This document shows positions 54,304 through 64,000 of a DNA stretch of 64,000 bases, piece by piece; positions within the stretch are counted from its first letter, which is position 1; each line of letters starts with the position of its first letter. Where the stretch lies: NCBI GenBank assembly GCA_023053685.1, contig JALIGW010000004.1:86444249-86508248 (forward strand), given 5' to 3'. The notes under the pieces were generated by a model, which saw nothing but the letters and a program-made list of their open reading frames with translations, was not told the DNA's origin and ran no database searches. The position numbers were made by a program, and so were the translations under genes. The DNA is from Diadophis punctatus similis (Eukaryota; Chordata; Lepidosauria; Squamata; Dipsadidae).

Positions 54304-57300
54304 ATGGCTGCTGCTATGGAATTTAAAGACAGTCCAATACCTAAATTGGGGAAGAAAAATTATTTAATTTGGGCTGCAAAAATGGAATGTTTTTTGAAAG
54401 CAAAAGAATTATGGGACATCGTAGCAGACCCCCCACAAGTGCTTGGAGCAGCAGATCAAAAGGCTCATGACAAAGCTATGGCTTATCTTCTTTTAAGTCT
54501 GGGGGATGATCAATTCTTAAATGTAGCTGAATTAAAGTCTGCAAAAGAAATATGGCAGAAATTGAAAGCAGTACATGTCAATGTTTCTGCGTGTAATGTG
54601 GTCCAACTTTCAAGAAAGCTTTTCAGAATGAGTTTGCAGACAGGAGATTCTATGGAAGATCATTTAATGAAAATGCAGTCTAATTTTCTAGAATTGGAGC
54701 AACGTGGAGTAAAGTTTCCAGAGTCCCAAAAGGTTTTATTAGTGTTAAATAGTTTGGATCAAAGCTGGGAGACTGTATCAGCTATTTTTGAAAGTAAGCC
54801 AGAAGCAGATTTGAATTTGGAGGCTTTGAAATCGTGTTTATTGAATGAATATGAGAAAAGGCTTTTCAGCCATGCTGATGGAAAATTCCACAGGCGGGGG
54901 CCCAACAAGGAGTACAGTGGAAACTTACAGCAAGTCTCCAGCAAAATTTTCCACAGGCTGCCTATCTCTAGCAACAGCCGAGGTGTCTGCAGACAAGAGG
55001 AAAGCAGAGGCAGGAGAGATCAAGTTACACAGCAACAATTCTTCAAGCAAGTTAAAAAAGCATGTTTCATTTGTGGAGAGACAAATCATCTGCAGAAAAG
55101 CTGTGCACAGAGAAGACATATGCAAGACAAGAGACATTATTTGCAAGGACAGATTGCAGTTGCAAAAGTTTGTTATAATAACAATAGAGACAAATGGTTG
55201 ATTGACAGTGGGGCTAGTCAAACAATTGTTAATAATTCTGACTTATTTTCCAGATTTTTCCCAGGAAACCATGAAGAAGTGGCCTTAGCCAATGGTCAAA
55301 AGGCTAAAATCATTGGAAGAGGCGATGTGCAAATTCCATATTTGGAATCCAGGTTTACTGATGTGTTATGTGTACCTGAAATGGAGCATAATTTGTTAAG
55401 TGTGTCTAGTTTAGACAAGCAAGGTTATGAAACCACATTTGTTAATGGGAAGTGTCTCATCCAAAGAAATGGGAATGTTTGTGCACAGGGCATAAAAGAG
55501 GATAATCTTTATGTATTGCAGGGACAAAAGGTGCCACATTGTTCCCAGATATTTAAAAATGTAGCAGAACATAATTCATGTGTTCATCTTCTGCACAGAC
55601 GACTTGGTCATGCTAATTTTAAGGTTGTTCAACAAATGAAAGAATTTGCAGAAGGATTAGATTTGAAGGGATGTAAGGCATATTTGGATTGTGCAGTATG
55701 CAAAGCATCGAAATCTAAAGCATTCCCAGTGAGCAAGTTTAGCACAAGACAAACCACAAAAGCTCTAGAACTGGTGCATGCTGATTTAATTGGGCCTATG
55801 CAAGCCAGTTTGGGAGGAGCAAAGTATGCGCTGGTTATTGTGGATGACTACAGCAGGTTTGGGTTTTGCTACTTACTTAAGAGTAAAACAGAGGTGCTAC
55901 AGCAATTTAAGCAATGGTTAAGTTTTGTAGAGAGAAGGTATAAACAACAGGTATGTCAGTTGCAAACTGACAGAGGTTCTGAATTTATGTCAACAAATTT
56001 TCAACAATGGTTGAGACAATTGGGAATAAGACACAGGCGCACAAATCCTTACACACCGGGGGAGAACGGTGGAAGGAATGGTGTTTTGCAAACAATGAAA
56101 GACTCATTACTGGAGGATTCTGGTATGAGCAGGTCATATTGGGGTGAAGCCATACTGACTGCCAATTATTTAGTAAATAGGTTGTGGAGTTCATCCATCA
56201 ATAATACTCCATATGCAATGCTATATGGGAGAAAGCCTTCTCTAGCACATTTAAAAATATTTGGAAGTACTGCATGGGTACATATTCCAAAGGCAATCAG
56301 AAGAAAGGGACAACAAAAGGCTAGAAAGCTCAGATTTGTGGGCTATGAGCCAGGCTCAAAAGGGTATCGCTTTAGCGATGGAAGTAAAAGGATAGTGATT
56401 TCAAGGTCTGCTAGTTTTGCAGAACAAAATTGGAACAGAATTGATGCAAATTCTGAAAATGTCTCACTTAGTGACGGTGATCCGCTTAGCGACGGTGATC
56501 CACTTAGTGACAATAACTCATTTAATGATGGTGAATCATTTTCTGAAGGTGTCAATGTTCAGGGAGGAGAGTCTGAACAAGATATGAAGACAGAAAAGCT
56601 TGAAACACAAGTACAGGCAATGCCACGTAGGTCAGAGCGTAGGAACAGAGGGGTTCCGCCAGACAGGTATTCTGCCAGTAAAGTTAAAGTGTGTAATGTG
56701 TGGTATGAGCCAAGAAACTATAAGGAAGTATTGGCATTAGCAAAAGTTGAACAAGAAAAGTGGAAGGAAGCCATGGATAAAGAGATGAAATCCATGGGAG
56801 ATCATGAAGTGTTCACATCTGTGACTTTGCCACAGGGTACGAAAGCTGTAGGATGTAAGTGGGTATATAAGAAAAAGGTATTACCCAATAATGAAGTACA
56901 GTATAAGGCAAGATTGGTGGCACAAGGTTTTTCTCAATTAAAGAATGTGCACTATGATGAGGTGTTTGCACCAACTGTAAAAGGTGAGAGCATAAGACTA
57001 GCACTGGCATTAGCATCAGCATACAGGCATAGAATTTGGCATTTTGATATAACCACTGCATTTCTCAATGCTGAATTAGAGGAAGAAATTTATATGGTTC
57101 AAGCGCCAGGGTATGAAAATAAAAAGCCTAACATGGTGTATAAATTGAACAAGGCCATTTATGGGCTGAAGCAGTCAGCCAGAAATTGGAATATCTGTCT
57201 TGATACTGCATTGAAAGGTCTTGGGTTCAAGAGTTGCAAAGCTGATGGTTGCATATACACTGGAAAGTTACAAGGTGGGAATTGTCTATTATTAGCATTT

Positions 57301-58281
57301 GTGGATGATCTTTGTTTCATTGCAAAGGATGCATCACAAGTTAAAGAATTTGCTAATAAGTTAGAAAAGAAATTTGAATTAAAGAATTTGGGAGAAATAA
57401 AGAATTATCTCGGTGTAGAGATACAAAAAACTGAAAAGGGTTATATTCTCAGTCAAAGGAGAAAAATTGAACAATTATTAGAGAAGTATAACATGAAAGA
57501 TTGTAATATTGCTCCTACACCTATGAGCACAGATTTTTACAATAGTTTGGGTGAGGACAAAAGTGAAGCCTGTGATCAGGAGATATATCATTCTGCAATA
57601 GGGAGTTTGTTATATCTGTCACAGTGGTCCAGACCAGACATAGCTTGTGCAGTGAGCATTCTAAGTCGCTTTACTGCTACACCTACAAAGTTGCATTGGA
57701 TGGGTGTGAAAAGAATTCTCAGGTATTTGAAGGGAACTGTGAATTTAGGTCTTCAAATACAGGTCACTGAAGAATTAAAATTGAAATGTTATGTTGATAG
57801 TGATTATGCAAATGATGTAAAAACCAGAAAGTCTAATTCTGGAATTGTAATAATGTTTGGAGGGGCTTTAATTGGTTGGAAGTCCAGAAAACAAACAACG
57901 GTTGCTATTTCAACTGCTGAAGCAGAGTTTATTGCATTGTCTGAGTTATGTTCTGAAGTAGTTTGGTATGTACAGTTGTTACAAGATTTAAATGTAAATG
58001 TAAATGAAGCTGTAACTGTTTATGAAGATAATGCTGCCTGTATAAAAATGGCAACAGGTGACAGAGTGAAGAACAGAAGTAAACATGTGGACATTAAGTA
58101 TTGTAATGTCAGGGAAGCTGTAAAAGAAAAATTGATAAGTTTACATCATTGTTCTTCAGAGGATAATTTAGCAGACATGATGACCAAACCATTGGGTGGT
58201 GTCCATTATAGGAAATGTTTAAATCCAATAGGTCTGATGTCTCTCCCAGTAATGAAGGGAGGAGTGTTGGAATATTCATGA
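54304..58281 (+). CDS. copia Gag-Pol polyprotein, 1325 aa
   Basis: A single frame starts at an ATG in good context (GCAGGATGG) 116 bases after the LTR and runs to a TGA inside the 3' LTR. Residues 1-250 are a copia-type Gag. A zinc knuckle CFICGETNHLQKSC (CX2CX4HX4C) begins at about 254. Protease DSGAS is at 301. The HRRLGH...CAVC pre-integrase zinc finger starts at 431. Integrase Asp residues are at 494 (HAD) and 556 (TDRG). Reverse transcriptase has FDITTAFLN (Asp 915) and FVDD (1001-1002). RNase H has Asp at about 1165, AEAEF and YEDNAAC, then MTKPL. The third integrase catalytic residue is expected at 592, which is Asn in a segment that looks about three residues short. All other hallmark residues seem intact. 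Gag and Pol share one frame, so their ratio must be set by splicing or proteolysis. Confidence 0.96.
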   Translation: MAAAMEFKDSPIPKLGKKNYLIWAAKMECFLKAKELWDIVADPPQVLGAADQKAHDKAMAYLLLSLGDDQFLNVAELKSAKEIWQKLKAVHVNVSACNVVQLSRKLFRMSLQTGDSMEDHLMKMQSNFLELEQRGVKFPESQKVLLVLNSLDQSWETVSAIFESKPEADLNLEALKSCLLNEYEKRLFSHADGKFHRRGPNKEYSGNLQQVSSKIFHRLPISSNSRGVCRQEESRGRRDQVTQQQFFKQVKKACFICGETNHLQKSCAQRRHMQDKRHYLQGQIAVAKVCYNNNRDKWLIDSGASQTIVNNSDLFSRFFPGNHEEVALANGQKAKIIGRGDVQIPYLESRFTDVLCVPEMEHNLLSVSSLDKQGYETTFVNGKCLIQRNGNVCAQGIKEDNLYVLQGQKVPHCSQIFKNVAEHNSCVHLLHRRLGHANFKVVQQMKEFAEGLDLKGCKAYLDCAVCKASKSKAFPVSKFSTRQTTKALELVHADLIGPMQASLGGAKYALVIVDDYSRFGFCYLLKSKTEVLQQFKQWLSFVERRYKQQVCQLQTDRGSEFMSTNFQQWLRQLGIRHRRTNPYTPGENGGRNGVLQTMKDSLLEDSGMSRSYWGEAILTANYLVNRLWSSSINNTPYAMLYGRKPSLAHLKIFGSTAWVHIPKAIRRKGQQKARKLRFVGYEPGSKGYRFSDGSKRIVISRSASFAEQNWNRIDANSENVSLSDGDPLSDGDPLSDNNSFNDGESFSEGVNVQGGESEQDMKTEKLETQVQAMPRRSERRNRGVPPDRYSASKVKVCNVWYEPRNYKEVLALAKVEQEKWKEAMDKEMKSMGDHEVFTSVTLPQGTKAVGCKWVYKKKVLPNNEVQYKARLVAQGFSQLKNVHYDEVFAPTVKGESIRLALALASAYRHRIWHFDITTAFLNAELEEEIYMVQAPGYENKKPNMVYKLNKAIYGLKQSARNWNICLDTALKGLGFKSCKADGCIYTGKLQGGNCLLLAFVDDLCFIAKDASQVKEFANKLEKKFELKNLGEIKNYLGVEIQKTEKGYILSQRRKIEQLLEKYNMKDCNIAPTPMSTDFYNSLGEDKSEACDQEIYHSAIGSLLYLSQWSRPDIACAVSILSRFTATPTKLHWMGVKRILRYLKGTVNLGLQIQVTEELKLKCYVDSDYANDVKTRKSNSGIVIMFGGALIGWKSRKQTTVAISTAEAEFIALSELCSEVVWYVQLLQDLNVNVNEAVTVYEDNAACIKMATGDRVKNRSKHVDIKYCNVREAVKEKLISLHHCSSEDNLADMMTKPLGGVHYRKCLNPIGLMSLPVMKGGVLEYS
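56461..56560 (+). repeat. acidic in-frame repeat in copia linker
   Basis: Three tandem 18-base units encode a Ser-Asp-Gly-Asp-Pro-Leu type repeat, followed by looser Asp/Asn/Ser/Glu-rich copies (residues about 720-750). It lies between integrase and reverse transcriptase, a linker that tolerates length change. The copies differ at third positions, so they are not brand new. Confidence 0.7.
58251..58264 (+). other. copia polypurine tract
   Basis: The purine-rich run AATGAAGGGAGGAG with one T directly abuts the 3' LTR start, where plus-strand priming is expected. It is also coding sequence for the last codons of Pol. Confidence 0.8.
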
Positions 58282-58530
58282 CTGGGAGAGCCATGTGATT
58301 GAGTCAGCCAATCAGGCTGAAGTGTTAATTGAGCATGTCCAGAAACTTAGCAAGAAGAAGGGTGTGGTTTAGTCTGTCCACCATTATACTCCAGTATGAA
58401 AACATCTCAACATGTGATCTGAAACAAAGTGTGGTATTGTTAATGTTTTATTCTACTTATAAAGAAGTTATTTGAATCAGCAAAATGCAGTTATCTTTTG
58501 AAGCTTCTGATTTATTGCGTAACTCTGACA
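58265..58530 (+). repeat. copia 3' LTR
   Basis: This is the second 266-bp LTR copy, TG...CA, identical by eye to 53922-54187. The last 17 bases of the Gag-Pol frame, including the stop, lie inside it. CATTA follows directly. Confidence 0.96.
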
Positions 58531-58535
58531 CATTA

Positions 58536-61500
58536 CCCTCCTCTGGAAAGGCTTTAGCTCTTCCGAAGCCCATGCGACCAGGCTTGGTTCTCTGGTTCCT
58601 GAAGTTTAAACTAAAATTGCAAAGATACACGCTGCGGCATCTGAGGTTCGAGGTCCAGATAGCACTGTCCTATATAGCACAGGAGAACAACGCAGTGAAG
58701 GTACTTAGGGACTCTGCCTGCTCTGTGTCCAGTGGCCACTTTGAGGTCGCTTTGTTCTAGGGGTGCAGCGTGGAGGATACAAGGCGTTAGCCTCTCTTTC
58801 AAGGGAAACTGCAATTAGCCAGACGCTAATGTCTTCAATGGGTTTCAAAGGAATAAATCTCCTTTCTGCTATAGTTATAAAAACTGCTTCACTAATCGTT
58901 GCTCAGGGTTAAGAATTCCACTCTCAGGCATGCTAACACGGAGAGAGAAAGAATGCTACAACCACCATGTGATTAAACATTCATATTCTCCAATTATAAA
59001 AACTAGAAGAAATGTTACAAATGAAAAGTACAGTAGCTTTTCTTTGCTTTTCTTCTTCCAAATAGCAAGATTTACTCTAAATCATTTTACCTTTTTTGTA
59101 ACTGAAAACGCTTCTAGATCAGAAAGAGGTGCTAATTTATTGTAGGAGCATTGGCAGGAAGGAAACAGTTATTGCAATTAATTAATTATGGAAGAAAAAA
59201 GTCTCACAAAGACAGCATTTGTAGCTGACCTAAATATAGCATCTGGAAGGCAAATCAGCAGCTTCTGCAAGTAAAGAGCTGTTTTGATTTTAGCAACTGA
59301 CCCACCCCCACCCCCGAGCCAAGCTGTTTAGGGAGTCTGGGGACCACAAAATTGTTCGTTCATAACGTGAACCCCAACTTCAAAACTTAGCCACCATCCT
59401 GCGGAGCATTGGCAGGACACCTCGTGGAGATCGGAAGCCATGCCACTAACTGAGGGAAGCTGCGCCTTTCCTCGTATGACTCCAATCCCACTGGGTTGTC
59501 TTTATGGAACAGCTGAACCGATTCTGCTTAGTGCGTGGATCCCCTTGGGAATCCCCTTGGGAATCCGGCTTCCATTGGCAGGAGCTCCTGGGGCTGTACC
59601 TCCCGGCCCCTTGGCTCCCCTTGCCTGCCGTAGTGGCTAAGTCACCGGCAGGCTAACTTCCCCTTTCGGCAGATTTCCTACCTGATCTTAAGGCAACCAT
59701 TGTATTTATTTTATTTATTTGCCTTTATTTATGGAGATGAATTTGGAAAACTTCAAGAAGATGACAGCAACTGCATGGTTTCTTATATGTGTGGCATGTT
59801 CAACTGCACAGCCACAGCTGCCCTCTTGTGAAACCCCCTGCCCGCCTTGCAGACCCTCCTCCTTCCCATTCCAAAACATTTGTCAAAGCTTGAACTATCC
59901 TGTCTCTCACGTCTTCAGCAGGTTCTTCCAGAACTGCCTCAACCTCACACAAAACTCCTTCTCTCTTGATTCCAGTAGTGCCAAATGATCTCCAGTAAGC
60001 AAGCATCTCTTTGATTGCCTCCTACATTATGAAGCAACTGTTAAATTCTCCAGGATAAGAAATCCTCTAATTTAAAATATAAAGTTGATTTCAGAAAACT
60101 CTGTGCAATTGTTCCTGCCTAAAACTTACAGGAGCGCCTGGCCTCCCAGATGTTGTAAGAAGATGGTGAGACCTAGCTTCTGCTTCGGAAGCTCACATGG
60201 AGCAAGGATGGAGCCTTCTCGGGTACCAAAATGTCATAGGGACCCCTCTCCTCTTAATTAATGTCTGGATCTTTTGAGTCTGATTAAAAAGAGAGAATCC
60301 ACTAATTCTTTCCAAATTGAAACTAAGACTGGAAATTTAAAAGTAATGTCTCCTTCGGATTGAGCTCAATTCCTATTTGCTTCATGGACAATTTTTTGTG
60401 TGGGGGGGGCTTCATAATCTAGCCTAGAGCCCAATTTACCAATGATTTGTGAGGACTATGGGGAGCCCTTTCCAAAAGGATGTGCTTCGTATGTACAATA
60501 TTAAGTGTACAACCTTAAATCCCAGCCAGGTTGAAGAAGATTCTTCTAGAGGTGAATAATTTATATTATTATTATATATATACAGTATATAATGCAAATT
60601 ATATTTTTATTTGGTACTAATTAACACTACTGGAAAAGAAAAATGTGAAAGATGATCTTTTTTTCTGCATATGATGGATTTTATTAAACTTTTGAGTTTA
60701 TGACTGAACTCAGACTGTTGCACCCGTTTCTGGGCAATGCATTTTAGGAAGGACACTGATGAAGAAGAAGACCATGTCCAGAGGAGAGGAACTAAGCCTG
60801 GAAGGGCAAACATACGCGAAAGAATTGGAAATATTGGATGGATTTAGCTTAGGAAAGAGAAGACTGCAGAGAAACGTGACTTAAGTATTCAAGTACCTGA
60901 ATGGCTGTCATGTAGAGTATCAGAATCGTTCCATACTCTGGATTCTTTTCAGATGATAAAACTCATTTGTCTAAAGTTGTTCTGGAACACAGGACAAGGA
61001 ATACGAAAAGGAATTAGATTTTGGATGGACATTGGTTTTTTTAAAAAAATGTGTTTCAAATGAGCCTTTGAAAAATGGAGACAACTTAGAACCTAAATTT
61101 CCTCAGGAGGTCCTGATTTCTGCTCCCTGTTGGCTTCTGCCGGGATGCTGCTGTGGTGGGCAGCATGGTAGATTAGATGGTCTCCAGAGAGCATTGTCGG
61201 TGTGCAAATAAAAAAGTGCAGCAGCAATGATGCATGCTTCAGATTCAACTCTATTTCAAAACCAGAAATAAATTTGCAGTCCTTTCCAATCGCTTGACTA
61301 TGTGAGTTAGCATTAGCGTTTTGAAATGATTGCATTTCAGTGTAATTGATCTAGTGATTAAATTTTTATTATGGCTAATAAAGATTCCCTCTCTCTTTCT
61401 CCCTCCCTCTCTGCCAGGGGGGGGGGGTGTTTCCTTGAATCCTGGAGAACTAGATTCCTTTTTAAGTAATAAATTCATTCCTCCTTTATTTTTACCGCAG

Positions 61501-64000
61501 TAATGAAGGCAGAGATATTTCTGCCCCTGAGTCTCAAGGCTCATAAAGCCAGAGATGCTTTAGAAAGCTGCACTGTTCAGATAAGAGTTATCAAAAGGGA
61601 GGTTTTTTTTTATAGTTGGCACCTCGCAGGTTCTTTGCAATTGCGGTCAATCTTCTCAATTTACTTTAGTGCAAATGGCTGCGTCATTTGAGGCTTCAAA
61701 AGTGTTGGGGAATGGAATCCAGTGACAAATTACACTGTTCTACAGGTAAAAAGTTGTGAGCATGAAAACAGCTGTTCTTACATAATTTTGGGGTGCTAAA
61801 AATGAAAATAACATTTAAAAATGTATATTGGCTCTAGATGCCCTCTCCCTCTCTGGGCAGCAGGGAGAATGTGGTTGAGATCATCCCTTTCCTTCCAGTT
61901 TGCTTGGGAGCATCTGCTCGGCTTTTATGGAAAGAGATGCTGGGCTGCAGGGCACAATTCTTCCATTCAAATTTGTGGGGGTGTCCATTCACGCGTGTGT
62001 TTCGTCATGTGCACTCGGTTCATTGCATTAGGGCTCCTCTAGAGAAGGAGCTTTAGTTGTAACAGGGTGGGGAAACTATTGTCTGAAGGAGGCGATGAAA
62101 TGGCTCATATCTAACTTCCTCCATGCGGTGCAGACTAAATCACTGCTCTTCCAGGTATCCCATGTAAGTACTGTATATGTCAATTTGGCTTTTATCTAAT
62201 AGGAAACATCCACGTGTGAACCATTTCTTGATGAGGTGATATGGAAAACCTGCATTACTTTGCATTTTATTCAGCAGAAAGGACGAATATTTAAATCTAA
62301 ATATTGCTTAGCATCACCTGAGAATAGGCTGGTCTCCTTCCTCTTCTGCTGCCCTACAGCTAAAGCCTCAACATTCAGGGCTGGTCCCAGCCTGGAGCAA
62401 AATGGAGCAGTCAGTTTAGACTTGCATTTGAAGCTATTTGTAGAGCTGTGCAAAACATTCAAACGAGCAGGTTGTGTGAACTGTTGAGACTTTATAAATA
62501 AGGCTCTGCAGCAGGGGGGAAATTCAGCCGGCTCTATCCGGCTCGTGAGAGCTGGTAGGGCCGGCGGTGGCTAGTTTGGAGAGCTGGTAGGACCGGCGGC
62601 AGGAGCTGCGCCCCCCCCCCCAAAACCGGGACATCGTCACATCCCGGTTTTAACCATCTGCGTGCACATTCCCGAGCCGGTAGGGAGGTAAGTACATTTT
62701 TACCCCTGCTTTGGCTGTTCCAGGTTCAGCCTGCAGGTGCAAATGCAGCCCCTGACAATCGCAGCAAGACGGCGGGGTCTCCCCATGCCGCTCCAGAGAT
62801 CGCCTGGGAGAAGCCCTTGCCCTGCTGGCAGAAAGGGGATTTGGTCAGGCAAGGAACACAATGAAAGACGCATAGTTTTGTCAACAACTACATCAGCCCT
62901 GCAAACTGAACGAGTAGAGGCCAAATGGAGGAAAGCAGCCCATAATCGCATCGCATTGCACTTGAGTCAGAAGCAGCGAGGTGCTTCCGGGTTGAAAGGG
63001 TTAGCCGGTGAAGTCACTGTTGCCTTGGGGACACCCAGTTAGGGGCAGCTTTCGTGTCCCCCGCATGAGCTGGAGCGAAGGACGGGAGTTCACCCTTGCC
63101 CCATGGCAGCACTCGGGTCTCGAACATGGGCTTGCTGCTTGTCAACCAAGTGTCCTAAACATGGAGCAAGCCAAGGTGCTCCTTGTGAGATTATAATAGA
63201 CTCTTAGGTTCCCATGGTACCAGCACCCAATATTGGGTGGGCCTCTCCCTTATCTGTGTGTATTACAACCAAATTATAGGGCATGTTACTTCACCAAATC
63301 AGTAGCATTTTCAAAGAGATGGAGAGATGATTGGTCCAACAAATCTCAGTCCAACCCAATGGATTTGTAATCCTCAGTGCTCTCAGATTCTAAAACATAC
63401 ACTACATATTTTGATATTGATTTGATACTTGGTAGCCTGGTTCTAATAAAAACCAATATTTAGAAATGTAGCACTTCTTTTAATACTGAATGGAAATCAG
63501 TTTCCCTGTAGGTGTGGCTTTGACTTTCAAGTAGAAAGTCGGTTTAGTTGAAAGAGAAAAATCCAATTTCTTTAAGTAAAGCTATACAGTGTCTTGTTCT
63601 TAATCCTTTGAATATAAATTGCAGACAAAGCATTAGATATTTACATTCATTAACATTTGTGACCTTAAGTATTTTTCCCATTTTGAGACACCAAGTTTAG
63701 ATATTACTGGAGGAGTAATGCAGAATTTTCTACTTTTCATAGCATATCCAAGGAAATGCACTCGTCTAACAGAATGTTTGGCTTTCAGATGTGCTTATGT
63801 GGGGTTAAGGAGACCCTCGTCATGGGTGCTGTGGCTGTGCTCCCCCATGATTGTGTCCTAGAAGCATTTTGTCCTAACTGAGCAATGTAGAAACATTCCC
63901 GGTGTGGTAGATGGGCACCAGGCCCTCCACTCTGGACAGGTTCTGGATCATGCGGGCTTTCCATCTAGAGACCTAGAGCCACACGGACATAGGACTATTC
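58536..64000. other. downstream region, no gene supported
   Basis: No coding exon was recognised. 60840-61170 looks like a degraded CR1-type fragment. 62505-62690 is a GC-rich patch with AGCAGGGG-like ends that could be an old hAT MITE, but the flanks give no clean 8-base repeat. 62960-63195 may be another old SINE-like repeat. The rest is AT-rich. Confidence 0.45.

Larger units (their letters stand above)
53922..58530 (+). mobile_element. complete Ty1/copia LTR retrotransposon
   Basis: This 4609-bp element has two 266-bp LTRs that begin TGTTGGAAT and end TCTGACA and show no difference by eye. A 5-base duplication, CATTA, flanks it at 53917-53921 and 58531-58535. Inside are a primer-binding site, one 1325-codon Gag-Pol frame and a purine tract. 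Domain order is Gag, zinc knuckle, protease, integrase, reverse transcriptase, RNase H. Integrase lying before reverse transcriptase defines Ty1/copia. It has the same orientation as SEMA3E and starts about 1.7 kb after its stop. Identical LTRs and an open frame imply recent insertion. Copia elements are generally sparse in amniote genomes. Confidence 0.97.

Noticed and set aside
62505..62690. Possible hAT MITE
   Set aside because: Ends are weakly inverted, but no matching 8-base flanks were found at either of two tried borders.

Overview
This window is vertebrate genomic DNA. The repeats point to a squamate reptile, most likely a snake: tRNA-derived SINEs with LINE-like tails, CR1/L2-type LINE 3' ends, many hAT elements with their short palindromic derivatives, and abundant long microsatellites. 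That assignment is inference from repeat character. No bacterial, plastid or exogenous viral gene was seen.

The only host gene recognised is a class 3 semaphorin on the + strand, best matched to SEMA3E. Sixteen coding exons (numbered 2 to 17, positions 7017-52197) could be placed with GT/AG borders and matching phases. Together they encode 738 residues and a stop. The first coding exon (signal peptide) lies upstream of position 1. The exons encode, in order, the Sema beta-propeller, the PSI domain, a furin-type basic site, an Ig-like domain and a very basic C-terminal tail. SEMA3E is a secreted guidance and vascular-patterning ligand, known mainly as a ligand of plexin-D1.

Introns and flanks are full of mobile DNA. 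Intron 1 carries a 1.85-kb hAT element inserted in a SINE (1302-3151, 8-bp target duplication), with a palindromic MITE nested inside it (2829-2964), and a CR1-group LINE end (5296-6238). Intron 2 carries an L1 fragment and another CR1-group copy. Intron 4 carries a hAT element keeping the transposase C-terminus (16365-17607), paired LINE ends (20286-21150), a GC-rich foldback hAT element (25925-27752), and two CR1 copies each hit by a hAT at the same target octamer (28872 and 30890). Intron 5 holds an L2-like LINE end. Later introns are shorter and hold SINEs, a MITE and microsatellites, some within 50 bases of splice sites.

The most striking feature is a complete Ty1/copia LTR retrotransposon 1.7 kb downstream of the SEMA3E stop (53922-58530). 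It has 266-bp LTRs that look identical, a CATTA target duplication, a primer-binding site matching the anticodon arm of initiator tRNA-Met, and one uninterrupted 1325-codon Gag-Pol frame. The insertion looks recent. However, the integrase has Asn where the catalytic Glu is expected, in a segment that looks shortened by about three residues. Beyond it (58531-64000) no gene was recognised.
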